Shown: positions 1 through 9,382 of the stretch, piece after piece
Layout of the letters: each line of letters opens with the position of its first letter
Position numbering within the stretch: the stretch's first letter is position 1
Source of the DNA: a virus
DNA length: 40,252 bases
IMG/VR virus record: IMGVR_UViG_3300048580_000175
Coordinates: 1 to 40,252 of that record
Direction: 5' to 3' (one strand)
Translations under genes and position numbers: made by a program
Notes under the pieces: generated by a model
What the model saw: only the letters and a program-made list of their open reading frames with translations
Database searches by the model: none
Told to the model about the DNA's origin: nothing

Positions 1-2
1 GC

Positions 3-1391
3 AGCGACAGCGCCCGCGCCATGTTCTTCAACCGCTACCGCGAGGTGCTGAAGAACGATGTCGTGATGGCTGATGTCCGCAAGACTCAGGACGCCTACAG
101 CAATCTCATCGCTGGAGTCAAGAGCAATCAGAACTTTGTCGATCCATCTACCGGGCAGTCGATCTTTGATACGGAGATCACCAACCTAGCGACTCTTCTC
201 GACACTCTGGACGACCAAGGCCAGACGGCTGAGTCTCGCGCCGCAACAACGTCTGCCGTCATGCAAGCTGTCAATCAGTTGCAGAAGATGGCAAACGAAG
301 AAGAGACCCGCATCACGCGCTACGGCGTGACGATGAATAGCTTGGACGCAGCCATCAAAGCGGTCAAGCCAAATTCTCCGGAAGCCAAGGCTCTCATCGA
401 GCGGCGCTCGCAGTTCAAGAACAGGCCCAAGGCTACGGCAAAGGAGATCGATGATGTCGAGACGAGCATCTCGAACATCTCCGCTGGCCGCACGCAGTAC
501 TCCGAAAAGCTTGGCGACTGGTTTACCCCGGATGAGCGTGTTCGGCGCGAATCCGAGATGGATATGAACCAACGGAAGAACAGCCTGATGGAGCTTCAGG
601 CCAATGAACTGAGGGGCCAGATCGAGCTTATTGAGATGAGCAGACTTGAGTCTGCCCTCAAGGTCGAGAGCAGAATTCAGGAACTTACCAGCTATGTATA
701 TGACGGTCAGTTCCTTACTGACGACACAGGTGCGCGAACAAAAGATCTTGCCATCGATCCGCAGTCTTTCAGGAGCCGTGAAGCTATCGAAGCCGACTTC
801 CGCAGCAAGCTCGACAAGATTTCCAAATCTTCTGTTCCTCGCGGAACGATGGAGAGCGCGCGCGCCGAGGGCGGAGACATCGCGGCTTCCATCGCTGGCG
901 ACATCGTTGGTGGCGGCGATCAGAAGCCGCCCACGCCTCCTCCGGCCACGCCTCAAAAGGAGGCAATGCCCGTCGATACGGCGGACATTGAAGAGATGAA
1001 GTCCATGCGCCAGAGGCTGGCAGATACGGGGCTTGGGTCTAAGGAGAAGCTTGCCGCTTACGACAAGCGCATCTCTGATGCCGAATCGGCCAATCAGCGG
1101 TATGCCGATCTTTCCAAGAAGTATCAGGGACAACCACTTGAGCTTGAAGTCCGCCGTCGAGCCGCATTGAACGAAGGGCGAACTGATGAAGCCGAGGAGA
1201 TTTCCTACCTCATTGGCATCAAGAGCCAAGGATGGTGGGCGAACCTGACTCCGGGAACCATTGGCTGGGATGAACTTTCAAGCCTTAGCGACGAAGAGCT
1301 TGCAAATGAGTATGCTGGTTTCAAGCGTCGCGTTGAATCTTTTGAGCGTCGCCGCGCAGCGCGTCAGGCGTATGTGAACTACGAGAGATAG
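3..1391 (+). CDS. Virion-associated coiled-coil protein, 5' end outside or at window edge
   Basis: The frame is open from the first complete codon of the window. The first ATG (position 21) has no Shine-Dalgarno sequence before it, so the true start may lie upstream. The visible protein (456 residues from that ATG) is hydrophilic and mostly helical, with long charged heptad-like stretches at about residues 60-130, 165-230 and 340-400, and a Pro-rich linker (PPTPPPATP) near residue 310. It has no signal peptide or membrane segment. The giant polyvalent protein starts one base after its stop, which suggests a shared role as internal or ejected virion proteins. That role rests on position only; no family was recognised. 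Confidence 0.7.
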   Translation, partial: SDSARAMFFNRYREVLKNDVVMADVRKTQDAYSNLIAGVKSNQNFVDPSTGQSIFDTEITNLATLLDTLDDQGQTAESRAATTSAVMQAVNQLQKMANEEETRITRYGVTMNSLDAAIKAVKPNSPEAKALIERRSQFKNRPKATAKEIDDVETSISNISAGRTQYSEKLGDWFTPDERVRRESEMDMNQRKNSLMELQANELRGQIELIEMSRLESALKVESRIQELTSYVYDGQFLTDDTGARTKDLAIDPQSFRSREAIEADFRSKLDKISKSSVPRGTMESARAEGGDIAASIAGDIVGGGDQKPPTPPPATPQKEAMPVDTADIEEMKSMRQRLADTGLGSKEKLAAYDKRISDAESANQRYADLSKKYQGQPLELEVRRRAALNEGRTDEAEEISYLIGIKSQGWWANLTPGTIGWDELSSLSDEELANEYAGFKRRVESFERRRAARQAYVNYER

Positions 1392-1392
1392 T

Positions 1393-4300
1393 ATGCAGCA
1401 GATCTCCGACGACCGCATCATCCAAGCGATCCGCGACCGTGGCCTCGACCCCACGCCTGACCTGATCGAGCGCACGCGCCAGCAGGTTCAGGCCCGCATG
1501 GCTACGTCGCAGACTCCCAAGGCTGTGCAGTCGGCGGATCCCACGCGCGGCGTCGCTGCCTACGATGCGTTCATGCGGTCGCAGGGCGCTGCCCTCGGTC
1601 GCCAGCCCAAGCCCGAGGAGGGCGGCGGATTCATCGACATCGTTCAGGCTGGCGGCGCTGAGGGCATGGCGCGGATGTTCCGCACCATCGACTTCGCCAC
1701 GGGCATGGACAAGGAGCCGGGTGGCTTTGTCGAGGGCGCGCAGAAGTACTTCGAGGGCGTCGCCGCTGCTCCGGAGAACCAGCCGCGCGCTGGCGAGGAA
1801 GACACGTTCACGACCAACCTCGCTCGCGCCATCGGCAACATGGCTGCGTTCTCCATCCCCGCCATCGCTGGCGGTGCCGCTGGCACGCTGATCGGTGGAC
1901 CTGCTGGAACGGTCGCTGGCATCTCGGCTGCGACCCTTGGCGCTGGTGCTGCGGCGTCTGCTACGGGCGGTGCCGTCGAGTACGTCAACGCCTACGACGA
2001 GGTGATGAAGTCCACGGGCGATGAGGAGCTTGCTACCAGCGCGGGCCTGTGGGCTGGCCTTGGAGGCCTGACGGAAGGCCTCGACGCTGCTCTGCCCGTC
2101 CTTGGCAAGATCGGCAAGGTGCTGACCCGCGCCGACAAGGCGACGGGTGGCGCGATCACGGACGGCATCATGAAGTTCGGCGCGAAGCGGATGTCGTCCG
2201 CTGTGATTGGCGGCGCTGCCATGAACTTCGCGCAGGAGACTGGGCAGGAAGTCTGGTCGGATGCGGTCATCAATCACTTCAAGGGGAACCCAAGCGACGC
2301 GAAGGAAATCCTCCAGTCGTTCAAGCAGTACGCATGGTCGATGGGCTTGCCGAGCGCGCTGATCGGCGGTGCCTTCGGCGGCTTGCAGGGCAAGCTCGAA
2401 CAGATCCAAGGCGAGGAAGAGTTCAAGAAGTTCGCCGCCGCTCGCGCTGAAGGTCGCGTCGAGCGTGAAGGTCTGAAGACTGTGGGCGTTGTCGAGCGCG
2501 AGCCGGGGACGGAAGGCTCTGAGTTTGTTCCGTCTGACCCGCTGTTCAAGAAGACGCAGGAAGAACTCAAGGCGGCTGGAGACGCTGGGATTCTGCGCGA
2601 GGTCGAGGCTCCGAAGGAACTGTCGTACCTTGCAGACATTTCCGAGAAGAAGGGAAGCCGTGTGCGCTTCGTCGAGACGGCTGAGGGCAGCGCCTTCCGT
2701 GGTGTCTACGACCCAGAGACGGGCGACATCCTGCTCAACGTCAACCGCCCTGATGACGCGATCAACTTCACCTTCGGCCACGAGCTTGGTGGTCACGCGC
2801 TGAAGCGTCTAAGCGGAGATTCCTTCGTCACGTTCCGCAACAAGGTTCAGCAGTTGGATCCCGCTGGCCTCGCTGCTGCGGAGAAGATGGCCCGTGAGCG
2901 TCAGCCGGGTATCGCAGAGAATGCTGACCTCGTCGCGGAGGAAGGTCAGAGCTACTACATCGAGGAAGTCCTCGGTCCGTGGATGCGTTCGATTGCCAAG
3001 AACCCGGACGGTGCCGCGATCCTTGAGGGCATCGCGGTCGATGACCGCTCGATGTTCCGCAAGATTGGCGAGGTCGTTCTCGACCTGTTCAACGATATGG
3101 GCGCGAGCTTCAACACGCGCCGACAGACGCTGAAGAACTTGCTCGGCACTCCCGATCTGATTGGCTCCGAGGTCGCCGCTGGTCGTGGCCTGTCGCAGCA
3201 GAAGGCCGCGCAGCTTGCGCTCAGTCTGCACGGCCTGATGGAGGGCATGGACGCTGGCGTGTACCAGCGTGACGCACACCAGCGCCGCGTGGACGAGTTC
3301 CGCGCTCGACGGGCAAAGGCTGCTCAGGAAACTGAAGTTGCTGTCAAGGCGGCTCAAGAGAAGCGCGCTCGCCGCGCCGAGGTCGAGAACATTCGCGCTG
3401 CGGGCCTCCGCGAGGAAGAACAGCGCCGAGTGGGAGAAGAGACTGCCCGCGAGGCTGCGACTCTGAAGGATCGCGAAGCTCGCGCAGCCGAACAACTGCG
3501 CTACGAGGACACCCTGCGCGGTTACGCCGCCGATGACGAGCGCCGTGCCAAGCGAGCAGAGCGCGAGCAAGCCGCAGAGAAGAAGCTGCGCGAATTGCAA
3601 CAGGCAACGGAAGACGCTCGATACCAGTCCGCTCTCGAACGCTACTCCAAGGAACGTGAACTGACCGAGGCGCAGCGCGCGCAGTTCGAGGCCGACTTCG
3701 TGCAAGTCGAAGGCATGGGTACGGCAGCGCAGCAGCGCGCGGCCCTGAACGAGATGAGCAGCCCGACCCAACGCAAGGTCGCGCAGGAGTCCGGCAAGGG
3801 CACTCGCCTTGAGAGCAGGAAGGATGTCGCTGCCCGTCAGGCCGAGGCTGCTCGACTTGAGCCCATCGTTCAGGAGAACGAGCGCAGCGAGCAAGAGCGA
3901 CGACTGTCCGAAGAGCGCACTCGCGCGCGCGCAGCCGCTCTTGAGCAGGAGGCTCGGCTCGCCACGACTGAAGAGCTTGGCGCTCGCATGGAAGCGGGCA
4001 TGGCCGAGCAGGAGCAGACCGCTGCGGAGCGTGAGGCTGCTCTGGCCGAACAGGCTGCTGAACAGCGGAGTGGCATTGAGGCTCAATCGGTTGCCGAGGC
4101 CCGCGCCCGCGAGCAAGCGGCGCGTGAATTGAACCGCGAGCGCAGGGTCACGGGTCGCACCCAAGGTGCTTGGCGTCGGTACGAGGACGCGAGCAATGCG
4201 TACCGCACGGGAGGTCCAGCCGAGGAAGGCGTCGGCGCGACGGGCGCTGTGCGTGCCCGCCGCGTGCATGAGATCGCTGCCCTTGAACGGCAGAATCTGC

Positions 4301-7300
4301 GCGGCGACCGCACCTCTCACCCGCTGTCCTACGCCACGGTCCCCGAACTGCGGCGAATGCTCGCGGCCAACTTGGCTGACGAGAAGCGTGCGGCGCAGCA
4401 AGCGTTCGGAGACGAGCGCATGGCTGCTGCGTACAACGAGCTTCAGCGCAAGGCCCGCGATCCCAACAACCCCGAGGCTCGCGCTGCACAGCGTCAGCTA
4501 CAGCGGCAATGGTCCAGCCTGAGCGAGGAGCAGAAGCTGTTCCTGACGGGTGCTGGATCGCGGCGCGGAGTGTTCCGCCCGTTCTCCACGGAGGAGATCA
4601 CGGACGCGCTCAACGCGCGCGAGCTTGGGCAGCAGGGCAAGCTGACCGATGTCGGCATGGGGCCGCGATTTTCCCTTGGGTCGCGCATGACAGAGGGTGA
4701 ACGTGCGGACCTGAAATACCGCGTCAGCACCAGAAATCCGACTGGAGCAACATCGAAGGAGGACCCGCTTTCCGGGTCTTTGTCGATCGACAGGGCCTCA
4801 ATCTCAAGAATCCCCGGAGCAGTCCAGACAATTGGAAATAGGATCGGAAAGTATTCCGGCATTAGGTTTACCAGCAGGAGCCCGCAGAAAAGAATCGACG
4901 AGTTGATTCAATTTGCTGTCAGGAATATCTTGTTCCTGCACGACAGCGTGCCTCCTGAAGTTCGTGACAGGTCAAAGCTCTGGTACGACGGGGCTAGGAG
5001 GATGTCAGAGCAATGGGCTCAAAGGTTTGGAACAGAACGGCACGCTGTCGCCGCAATCATTGCTACGCTTTCTCCGCAGAAGGATTGGTTCCAGAACGTA
5101 AAGATGGCAGAGCGCGTTCTTGAGATAATTGGGACGCAGAAAGACGCAGTTTTTTCACCTGCTCTTGAAAAGTGGGCGAGGGAGGCGCGTAGCACTAAAG
5201 ACAAAACCAAGGCCCTGATTCGCTCATCGCTCATCGACTCCATGGTTGGGCTCAGATACAGGGACATGAACGTAGCGCAAAAGGCTGTGTTTGTTCGCGC
5301 CTACGATCAAGTCACGACAAACCTTTCGTATGATGTATTGTCTCCAGAGGGAGACGTTCTTCGCACGGCGACAACGAAGAACGGAAGCCCGAGAAAGTAC
5401 GCTTGGCAGTCGTTTTCTGCCATCCAAAAGGCAATTGAGATTGCAGAAAATCCATCATACGAAAACGTGTCAAAGCAACTTGGAGACGCTCACAAGGTTA
5501 GGTCTTTCTACAACAACATACTCCTCCCCAACAATGAGGCTGGCCTTGACAACACGGTAGATACTCACGCAGTAGCCGCTGCGCTTTTTCTTCCTTTGTC
5601 ATCCGACGACATTGAGGTTGGGCATAGCTTTGGCACCAATATGCCAACAAGCAAAGTACTTGGGGTGGCTGGCATTTACGGTCTGTATGCCGATGCTTAC
5701 CGTATCGCCGCAGAGCAGCGAGGAGTTCTTCCGCGCGAAATGCAGTCGATAACTTGGGAAGCAGTTCGCGGCCTGTTTACCGATTCGTTCAAGGACAACA
5801 AGAGCAACCAAGCCGCTATTCGAAACATCTGGAATCAATACAAAAACGGAGCAATTGAAATTGAAGATGCATGGTCAAGAATTGTCGAGTTCGCAGGAGG
5901 GATCCAAAACCCTCAATGGTTTGGACGCGACGGAGAAGGCTCTGGTCGAGTTGGGGTATCCGCTGAACAGGGAGAACTATCTGGCGCTAGCGTTTTGGGA
6001 GGATCGGGATCTAACCGCAGAGGAAGAACTCGAACTGCCGGAGCGTTACCGCAAGCGCAACGCCTAAGCCTAGGAGAAACCAATGCCCCTCAAGTCAGGC
6101 CGCAGCAACAAGGTGGTGTCGTCTATTCCATGGGCGGATTCGCCAGCTTCTCTGACTCGCTCGACGACATCCGCAAGAAGGGTGATTTCGCAACGCAGTC
6201 GTTCCGCACGACGTTCGTTGACTACCTGAACGAGACGAAGAAGCTGCTTGAGGCTGCGGCCAAGACTCCGTACCAGAAGATCGAGGCGATGCAGCGCACG
6301 CTCGGTCGGCGCGGCATTTCCAGCGCGCGCATCAAGGATGAGGTCACGCCCCGCTTCAACAAGCTGGTCGATGCAATGCGTAGTGCTGGCGTGAGCCACG
6401 GTGATGTGGCTGACTTCATGCGCGCTCGCGTGCAGCCGATTGCCGAGAAGGTCGTGCAGAAGCGCCGCTCGAAGATGGATCCCACGGGGACCATGTACGA
6501 GGCGCAGATCACGGCGACCGAGGCGGCTGACATCATGAAGCGCCTGAAGGCGCAGCCGAACTACGGCGACATTGTCCGCATCGTGAAGATGGTGGACGAT
6601 GTGAACCAGCGCGCGCTCGACATCAACCTCGCCTCGGGCAAGATCGACCGAGATGCGTACGACAAGATGATGGCGCAGTACGACCCTGCCGTGCAGGGCA
6701 TGGCGAACCCCGAGGGATTCAAGAGCTTCTACGGTTCGCTGGAATCAATGCCGGAGCGCAGCGTGGTTGACTCGGCGCTGTTGGATGTGCCCGGCATCGG
6801 TCGCGGCGTCGGGCGCACGGGCCGTCCCTACCGTGGCCGCACGGGCGTGCTGAAGGGATCGGACGTTGAACTCAAGTCTCCGGTCGTAAACGCTTTTGCG
6901 GGCCTCCAGAACGCCGTCATTCGCGGCGTGAAGTCGGAGGAACAGCGGGCCTACGCCAAGCTGGTTAAGGATCTGAACGACCCCACGTTCGCCGTGATCC
7001 ACGATACGCTCCCGACTGAGGATGTCGTGGGCAGCGACGGCTATGTCCACCGCGTTCCGAAGGGCGACTGGGCCGAGCAGGAGGGCTGGCTCCCGTACAT
7101 CGAGAACGGCAAGTGGAAGGCCATCGAGTTCAAGGGCGCGAACAGGCTGATCGCTGAAGACCTGAAGGCAAAGACTGTCAGCGCGCCTATTCGTGGCGTG
7201 TCCGAGGTCACGCGCAAGGTCGCCAGCCTGATGACTCGCCTCGACCCGACCTTCATGCTCCGCAACATCCCGCGCGACTGGGGCTGGGCGTTCCTCGCCG

Positions 7301-8760
7301 GAACGTCGAAGTACGGCACCGCGTTCACCAAGGCCATGGCCTCGGAGTACAAGCCCGCGCTCAAGGATCTGTGGGCTGTGAAGCGTGGAGGCGCTCCGAG
7401 CGGGCTGCTGAAGCAGTACCTCGACGCCGGGGCTGAGATCTCCTCGATGGGCTTCAAGAACTACGAGGACAACCTCGCTGACCTTGAGAAGGCCCTGAGC
7501 GCCAAGGATCCGAACCTTGCCACCAAGATCCAGAACACTTGGGAAAGCTGGGTTGGCGAGACGAACGACGTACTGGAGAACGCCACGCGCTACGCCGCCT
7601 TCCGTGCTGCGGTGCGCGAGGGCAAGAGCGTGGGCGAGGCGATGCTCGTGGCGAAGGAGGGCGTGGCCCTGAACTTCGAGCAGACTGGTCGCGTCGGTCG
7701 CCCGATCAACAGCGCGTTCGCCTTCTTCAACGCTGGCGTGAACGGCACGGACGCCATTATCCGGCTGCTCACAAAGGATGGCGACGCTGGCACGCGCGCT
7801 CGCCGCATGGCTGCGTCGGTCGTTGGCATGGGCATCGCCGCCGAGCTTCTGAACCGCATGGTGTCGGAGGACGGGGATGATGAAGTCCCGGTTTACGACA
7901 ACATCAGCGAGTTCGAGAAGAACCGCAACTTCCTGTTCATGCGTCCGGACGGCAGCTACTTCAAGGTGCCGATCCCGTTCGGGTTCAACGCCGTGTACGC
8001 CTTCGGTCGCAACATGGCGGCGTACATGAGCGGCGCTCGACCTGCCATGGCTGCGGCCACGGACAGCGTGAGCTTCGCCATGGAGTCGGCGTCGCCCTTC
8101 GGCAGCGGCCCGATGCTTCAGGTCATCTCGCCCACCTTGCTCGACCCCATCGTGCAATGGAAGACGAACGAGACGTTCACGGGCTCCAAGATCGCGCCGG
8201 ATCTGGAGCAGTTCGGGCGTCAGACCAAGGCCCCGCACGAGATCTTCTGGAAGAACACGGCGGATATGCCGAAGGAGGTTGCCGGGCTTGTCGCTGAGGT
8301 GACCGAGGTCGGTGACAGCGGTCGAGGCTTCATCGACTTCCGCCCCGATATGCTGGAGCATTGGGCGTCGTCCTACATGGGCGGCGTCGGTCGTGCAGCT
8401 ATGGACCTGTCCGGCACCATCGGAGCCCTGTACAAGGGTGAGGCACCCGATGCCCGCGAGGCGTTTGCCGTCCGGCACTTCATTGGCGAGGCCAGCCCGT
8501 ACGCCATCGACAAGCGTTACCGTGATACGCGGAGCGAGATCGAGCAGGTCGAGGCTCGATACAAGCAGCTTATCGAGGAGGGCGACAGGCCGACCGCCCT
8601 TCGCTGGCGGGCTGCGAACGCGCAGCTATTCCGCGCGAGCGGGACGCTCAAGTCTATCGAGCGTGCGCTAGACAAGATCCCCAACACTCCCGAAAATGAG
8701 GAGCGTCGCCGCACGATAAAGTCGCGGCTCGTCAGGCAGACCGGATATACGCAGGAATAG
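1393..8760 (+). CDS. Giant polyvalent virion protein (2455 aa) with zincin-like motif and LPD38-like C-terminus
   Basis: A single 2455-codon frame follows the previous gene directly, with a purine-rich GAGAG before the ATG. Visible parts: a Gly/Ala-rich hydrophobic stretch (about residues 150-205), possibly membrane-inserting; a zinc-peptidase-like motif HELGGH at about 463-468, with HExxxH spacing instead of HExxH; a long Arg/Glu/Ala coiled coil (about 635-935); an AT-richer inserted domain (about 1100-1577); and a C-terminal 600 residues with the NFEQTGRVGRPINSAFAFFNA signature (about residue 2093), like LPD38 domains at the ends of phage polyvalent proteins. Such proteins are packaged in virions and enter the cell with DNA. 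That role here is inferred from the domains and the neighbouring tail genes. Confidence 0.85.
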   Translation: MQQISDDRIIQAIRDRGLDPTPDLIERTRQQVQARMATSQTPKAVQSADPTRGVAAYDAFMRSQGAALGRQPKPEEGGGFIDIVQAGGAEGMARMFRTIDFATGMDKEPGGFVEGAQKYFEGVAAAPENQPRAGEEDTFTTNLARAIGNMAAFSIPAIAGGAAGTLIGGPAGTVAGISAATLGAGAAASATGGAVEYVNAYDEVMKSTGDEELATSAGLWAGLGGLTEGLDAALPVLGKIGKVLTRADKATGGAITDGIMKFGAKRMSSAVIGGAAMNFAQETGQEVWSDAVINHFKGNPSDAKEILQSFKQYAWSMGLPSALIGGAFGGLQGKLEQIQGEEEFKKFAAARAEGRVEREGLKTVGVVEREPGTEGSEFVPSDPLFKKTQEELKAAGDAGILREVEAPKELSYLADISEKKGSRVRFVETAEGSAFRGVYDPETGDILLNVNRPDDAINFTFGHELGGHALKRLSGDSFVTFRNKVQQLDPAGLAAAEKMARERQPGIAENADLVAEEGQSYYIEEVLGPWMRSIAKNPDGAAILEGIAVDDRSMFRKIGEVVLDLFNDMGASFNTRRQTLKNLLGTPDLIGSEVAAGRGLSQQKAAQLALSLHGLMEGMDAGVYQRDAHQRRVDEFRARRAKAAQETEVAVKAAQEKRARRAEVENIRAAGLREEEQRRVGEETAREAATLKDREARAAEQLRYEDTLRGYAADDERRAKRAEREQAAEKKLRELQQATEDARYQSALERYSKERELTEAQRAQFEADFVQVEGMGTAAQQRAALNEMSSPTQRKVAQESGKGTRLESRKDVAARQAEAARLEPIVQENERSEQERRLSEERTRARAAALEQEARLATTEELGARMEAGMAEQEQTAAEREAALAEQAAEQRSGIEAQSVAEARAREQAARELNRERRVTGRTQGAWRRYEDASNAYRTGGPAEEGVGATGAVRARRVHEIAALERQNLRGDRTSHPLSYATVPELRRMLAANLADEKRAAQQAFGDERMAAAYNELQRKARDPNNPEARAAQRQLQRQWSSLSEEQKLFLTGAGSRRGVFRPFSTEEITDALNARELGQQGKLTDVGMGPRFSLGSRMTEGERADLKYRVSTRNPTGATSKEDPLSGSLSIDRASISRIPGAVQTIGNRIGKYSGIRFTSRSPQKRIDELIQFAVRNILFLHDSVPPEVRDRSKLWYDGARRMSEQWAQRFGTERHAVAAIIATLSPQKDWFQNVKMAERVLEIIGTQKDAVFSPALEKWAREARSTKDKTKALIRSSLIDSMVGLRYRDMNVAQKAVFVRAYDQVTTNLSYDVLSPEGDVLRTATTKNGSPRKYAWQSFSAIQKAIEIAENPSYENVSKQLGDAHKVRSFYNNILLPNNEAGLDNTVDTHAVAAALFLPLSSDDIEVGHSFGTNMPTSKVLGVAGIYGLYADAYRIAAEQRGVLPREMQSITWEAVRGLFTDSFKDNKSNQAAIRNIWNQYKNGAIEIEDAWSRIVEFAGGIQNPQWFGRDGEGSGRVGVSAEQGELSGASVLGGSGSNRRGRTRTAGALPQAQRLSLGETNAPQVRPQQQGGVVYSMGGFASFSDSLDDIRKKGDFATQSFRTTFVDYLNETKKLLEAAAKTPYQKIEAMQRTLGRRGISSARIKDEVTPRFNKLVDAMRSAGVSHGDVADFMRARVQPIAEKVVQKRRSKMDPTGTMYEAQITATEAADIMKRLKAQPNYGDIVRIVKMVDDVNQRALDINLASGKIDRDAYDKMMAQYDPAVQGMANPEGFKSFYGSLESMPERSVVDSALLDVPGIGRGVGRTGRPYRGRTGVLKGSDVELKSPVVNAFAGLQNAVIRGVKSEEQRAYAKLVKDLNDPTFAVIHDTLPTEDVVGSDGYVHRVPKGDWAEQEGWLPYIENGKWKAIEFKGANRLIAEDLKAKTVSAPIRGVSEVTRKVASLMTRLDPTFMLRNIPRDWGWAFLAGTSKYGTAFTKAMASEYKPALKDLWAVKRGGAPSGLLKQYLDAGAEISSMGFKNYEDNLADLEKALSAKDPNLATKIQNTWESWVGETNDVLENATRYAAFRAAVREGKSVGEAMLVAKEGVALNFEQTGRVGRPINSAFAFFNAGVNGTDAIIRLLTKDGDAGTRARRMAASVVGMGIAAELLNRMVSEDGDDEVPVYDNISEFEKNRNFLFMRPDGSYFKVPIPFGFNAVYAFGRNMAAYMSGARPAMAAATDSVSFAMESASPFGSGPMLQVISPTLLDPIVQWKTNETFTGSKIAPDLEQFGRQTKAPHEIFWKNTADMPKEVAGLVAEVTEVGDSGRGFIDFRPDMLEHWASSYMGGVGRAAMDLSGTIGALYKGEAPDAREAFAVRHFIGEASPYAIDKRYRDTRSEIEQVEARYKQLIEEGDRPTALRWRAANAQLFRASGTLKSIERALDKIPNTPENEERRRTIKSRLVRQTGYTQE
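4690..6125 (+). other. In-frame foreign cassette inside the giant gene
   Basis: This stretch is clearly poorer in G+C and uses A/T-ending codons more than the flanking gene, yet it stays in frame. It encodes a domain with WYDGA, IIATLSPQKDWFQN and DTHAVAAA motifs (about residues 1197, 1225 and 1391) that resembles stand-alone phage proteins of unknown function; the A-LSPQ-x-x-W-x-x-N pattern is faintly like HhH glycosylases, but that is a guess. Two further gene remnants in other frames sit at its 3' end. FSL/YSM-type linkers flank both junctions (RFSLGS near 4670, VVYSMGG near 6120), where domains of polyvalent proteins are often joined. Confidence 0.7.
5921..6067 (+). CDS. Small phage protein overlapping the giant gene in another frame
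   Basis: This frame runs within the giant gene but in the +1 register. It encodes about 49 residues ending TAEEELELPERYRKRNA and containing LGYPLNRENYLALAFW. That pattern matches a widespread family of small phage proteins (leucine-rich start, TRENYL-like core, LxAEEExELP tail). The start is uncertain: a good AGGAGG lies at 5895-5900 but 20 bases from the TTG at 5921; an ATG at 5867 and a TTG at 5855 are in the same frame. In the giant frame the same bases give a low-complexity Gly/Arg/Ser stretch, as expected if this frame is the ancestral one. Whether it is still expressed is unknown. Confidence 0.5.
   Translation: MDATEKALVELGYPLNRENYLALAFWEDRDLTAEEELELPERYRKRNA
6083..6229 (+). pseudogene. 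Truncated start of a small phage gene (MPLKSGRSNKVVSS...)
   Basis: An ideal AGGAG (6072-6076) stands six bases before an ATG that opens with MPLKSGRSNKVVSS, the highly characteristic N-terminus of small Lys-rich phage proteins that normally continue as NIRxLxxEGxPxxQAVAIA. After codon 14 (about 6124) the family sequence stops and the frame reads through the resumed giant gene to a stop at 6227-6229. The right end of the cassette therefore falls inside this gene. It could still be translated as a 48-residue chimeric peptide. Confidence 0.55.
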
Positions 8761-8762
8761 GT

Positions 8763-9131
8763 ATGGCTATCGAACAGGCAAGCGAGGTTGTGACCATCTC
8801 ATGGGAGACGATCATGACCATCGTCGTGCCCGTCGTCGGTAGCGCGCTGGCTGGCGTCAAATGGATTATCAGCCGCTCGGACAGGGACCGCGATGCGCTG
8901 TTGAGCAGGATGGATATGGACCGCGCATCAGCCGACGAAGATCGGCGGACGCTTCGTGAGTCGCTGCACGCATTGAAGAACGCGGTGCAAGCCGCTACGC
9001 TGGCGACGGAAGGGCACGAGGCGACAGTCAACCAGATGGTCCAGTCTCAGCAGCGAATCGTGTGGACGCAGGAGCGCATCCTCGCCCTTCTTGAGGCTGG
9101 GCGTCGCAGGGAGGAAGAGGCTCGTGCATGA
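8763..9131 (+). CDS. Small membrane-anchored coiled-coil protein
   Basis: A 122-residue protein starting two bases after the giant gene, with AGGA seven bases before the ATG. One hydrophobic segment (about residues 11-35, TIMTIVVPVVGSALAGVKWII) is followed by a charged coiled coil to the end, rich in Arg/Asp/Glu and Gln. The plan fits a single-pass inner-membrane protein with a cytoplasmic coiled coil. In phages such genes after the virion block are sometimes holins or spanin-like proteins, but no lysis enzyme is adjacent, so lysis is only a possibility. Confidence 0.6.
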   Translation: MAIEQASEVVTISWETIMTIVVPVVGSALAGVKWIISRSDRDRDALLSRMDMDRASADEDRRTLRESLHALKNAVQAATLATEGHEATVNQMVQSQQRIVWTQERILALLEAGRRREEEARA

Positions 9132-9382
9132 AAAAGAAGTTCGACCCTGTCGTTTGGGCGCGCTCGACGAGGCGCAAGACAGGTGGCTCGATGTGTTCGC
9201 TCTGTGCCGCTGCCCAAGATGTGCAGGAGGCGCTGGCGACGATCATCGAGATGAAGCAGAAGGGCGAGACGGTGGTATCGCAAGCTCAGGTTGCGAAGAT
9301 GTTGGGCGATGAGTACGGGATGAAGTTGTCTACCTCGACCGTACACAAGCACATCTCCGTCCACCTTGGAGCTAAGTGGTGA
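9128..9382 (+). CDS. Small Cys-containing HTH-like phage protein
   Basis: An 84-residue protein overlapping the previous stop as ATGA. It contains CSLC near residue 23 and a C-terminal half (QAQVAKMLGDEYGMKLSTSTVHKHISVHL) that reads like a helix-turn-helix followed by His residues. This CxxC/HTH/terminal-His arrangement recurs in small phage proteins of unknown function. It may bind DNA or act with the nuclease-like phosphoesterase that follows through a GTGA overlap. The exact function is not known. Confidence 0.6.
   Translation: MKKKFDPVVWARSTRRKTGGSMCSLCAAAQDVQEALATIIEMKQKGETVVSQAQVAKMLGDEYGMKLSTSTVHKHISVHLGAKW

Noticed and set aside
1321-8478. Long open frames on the - strand within the giant gene
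   Set aside because: High GC content keeps the antisense frame open; the products are Leu/Arg/His-rich with no coherent domains, and the + frame is continuous.
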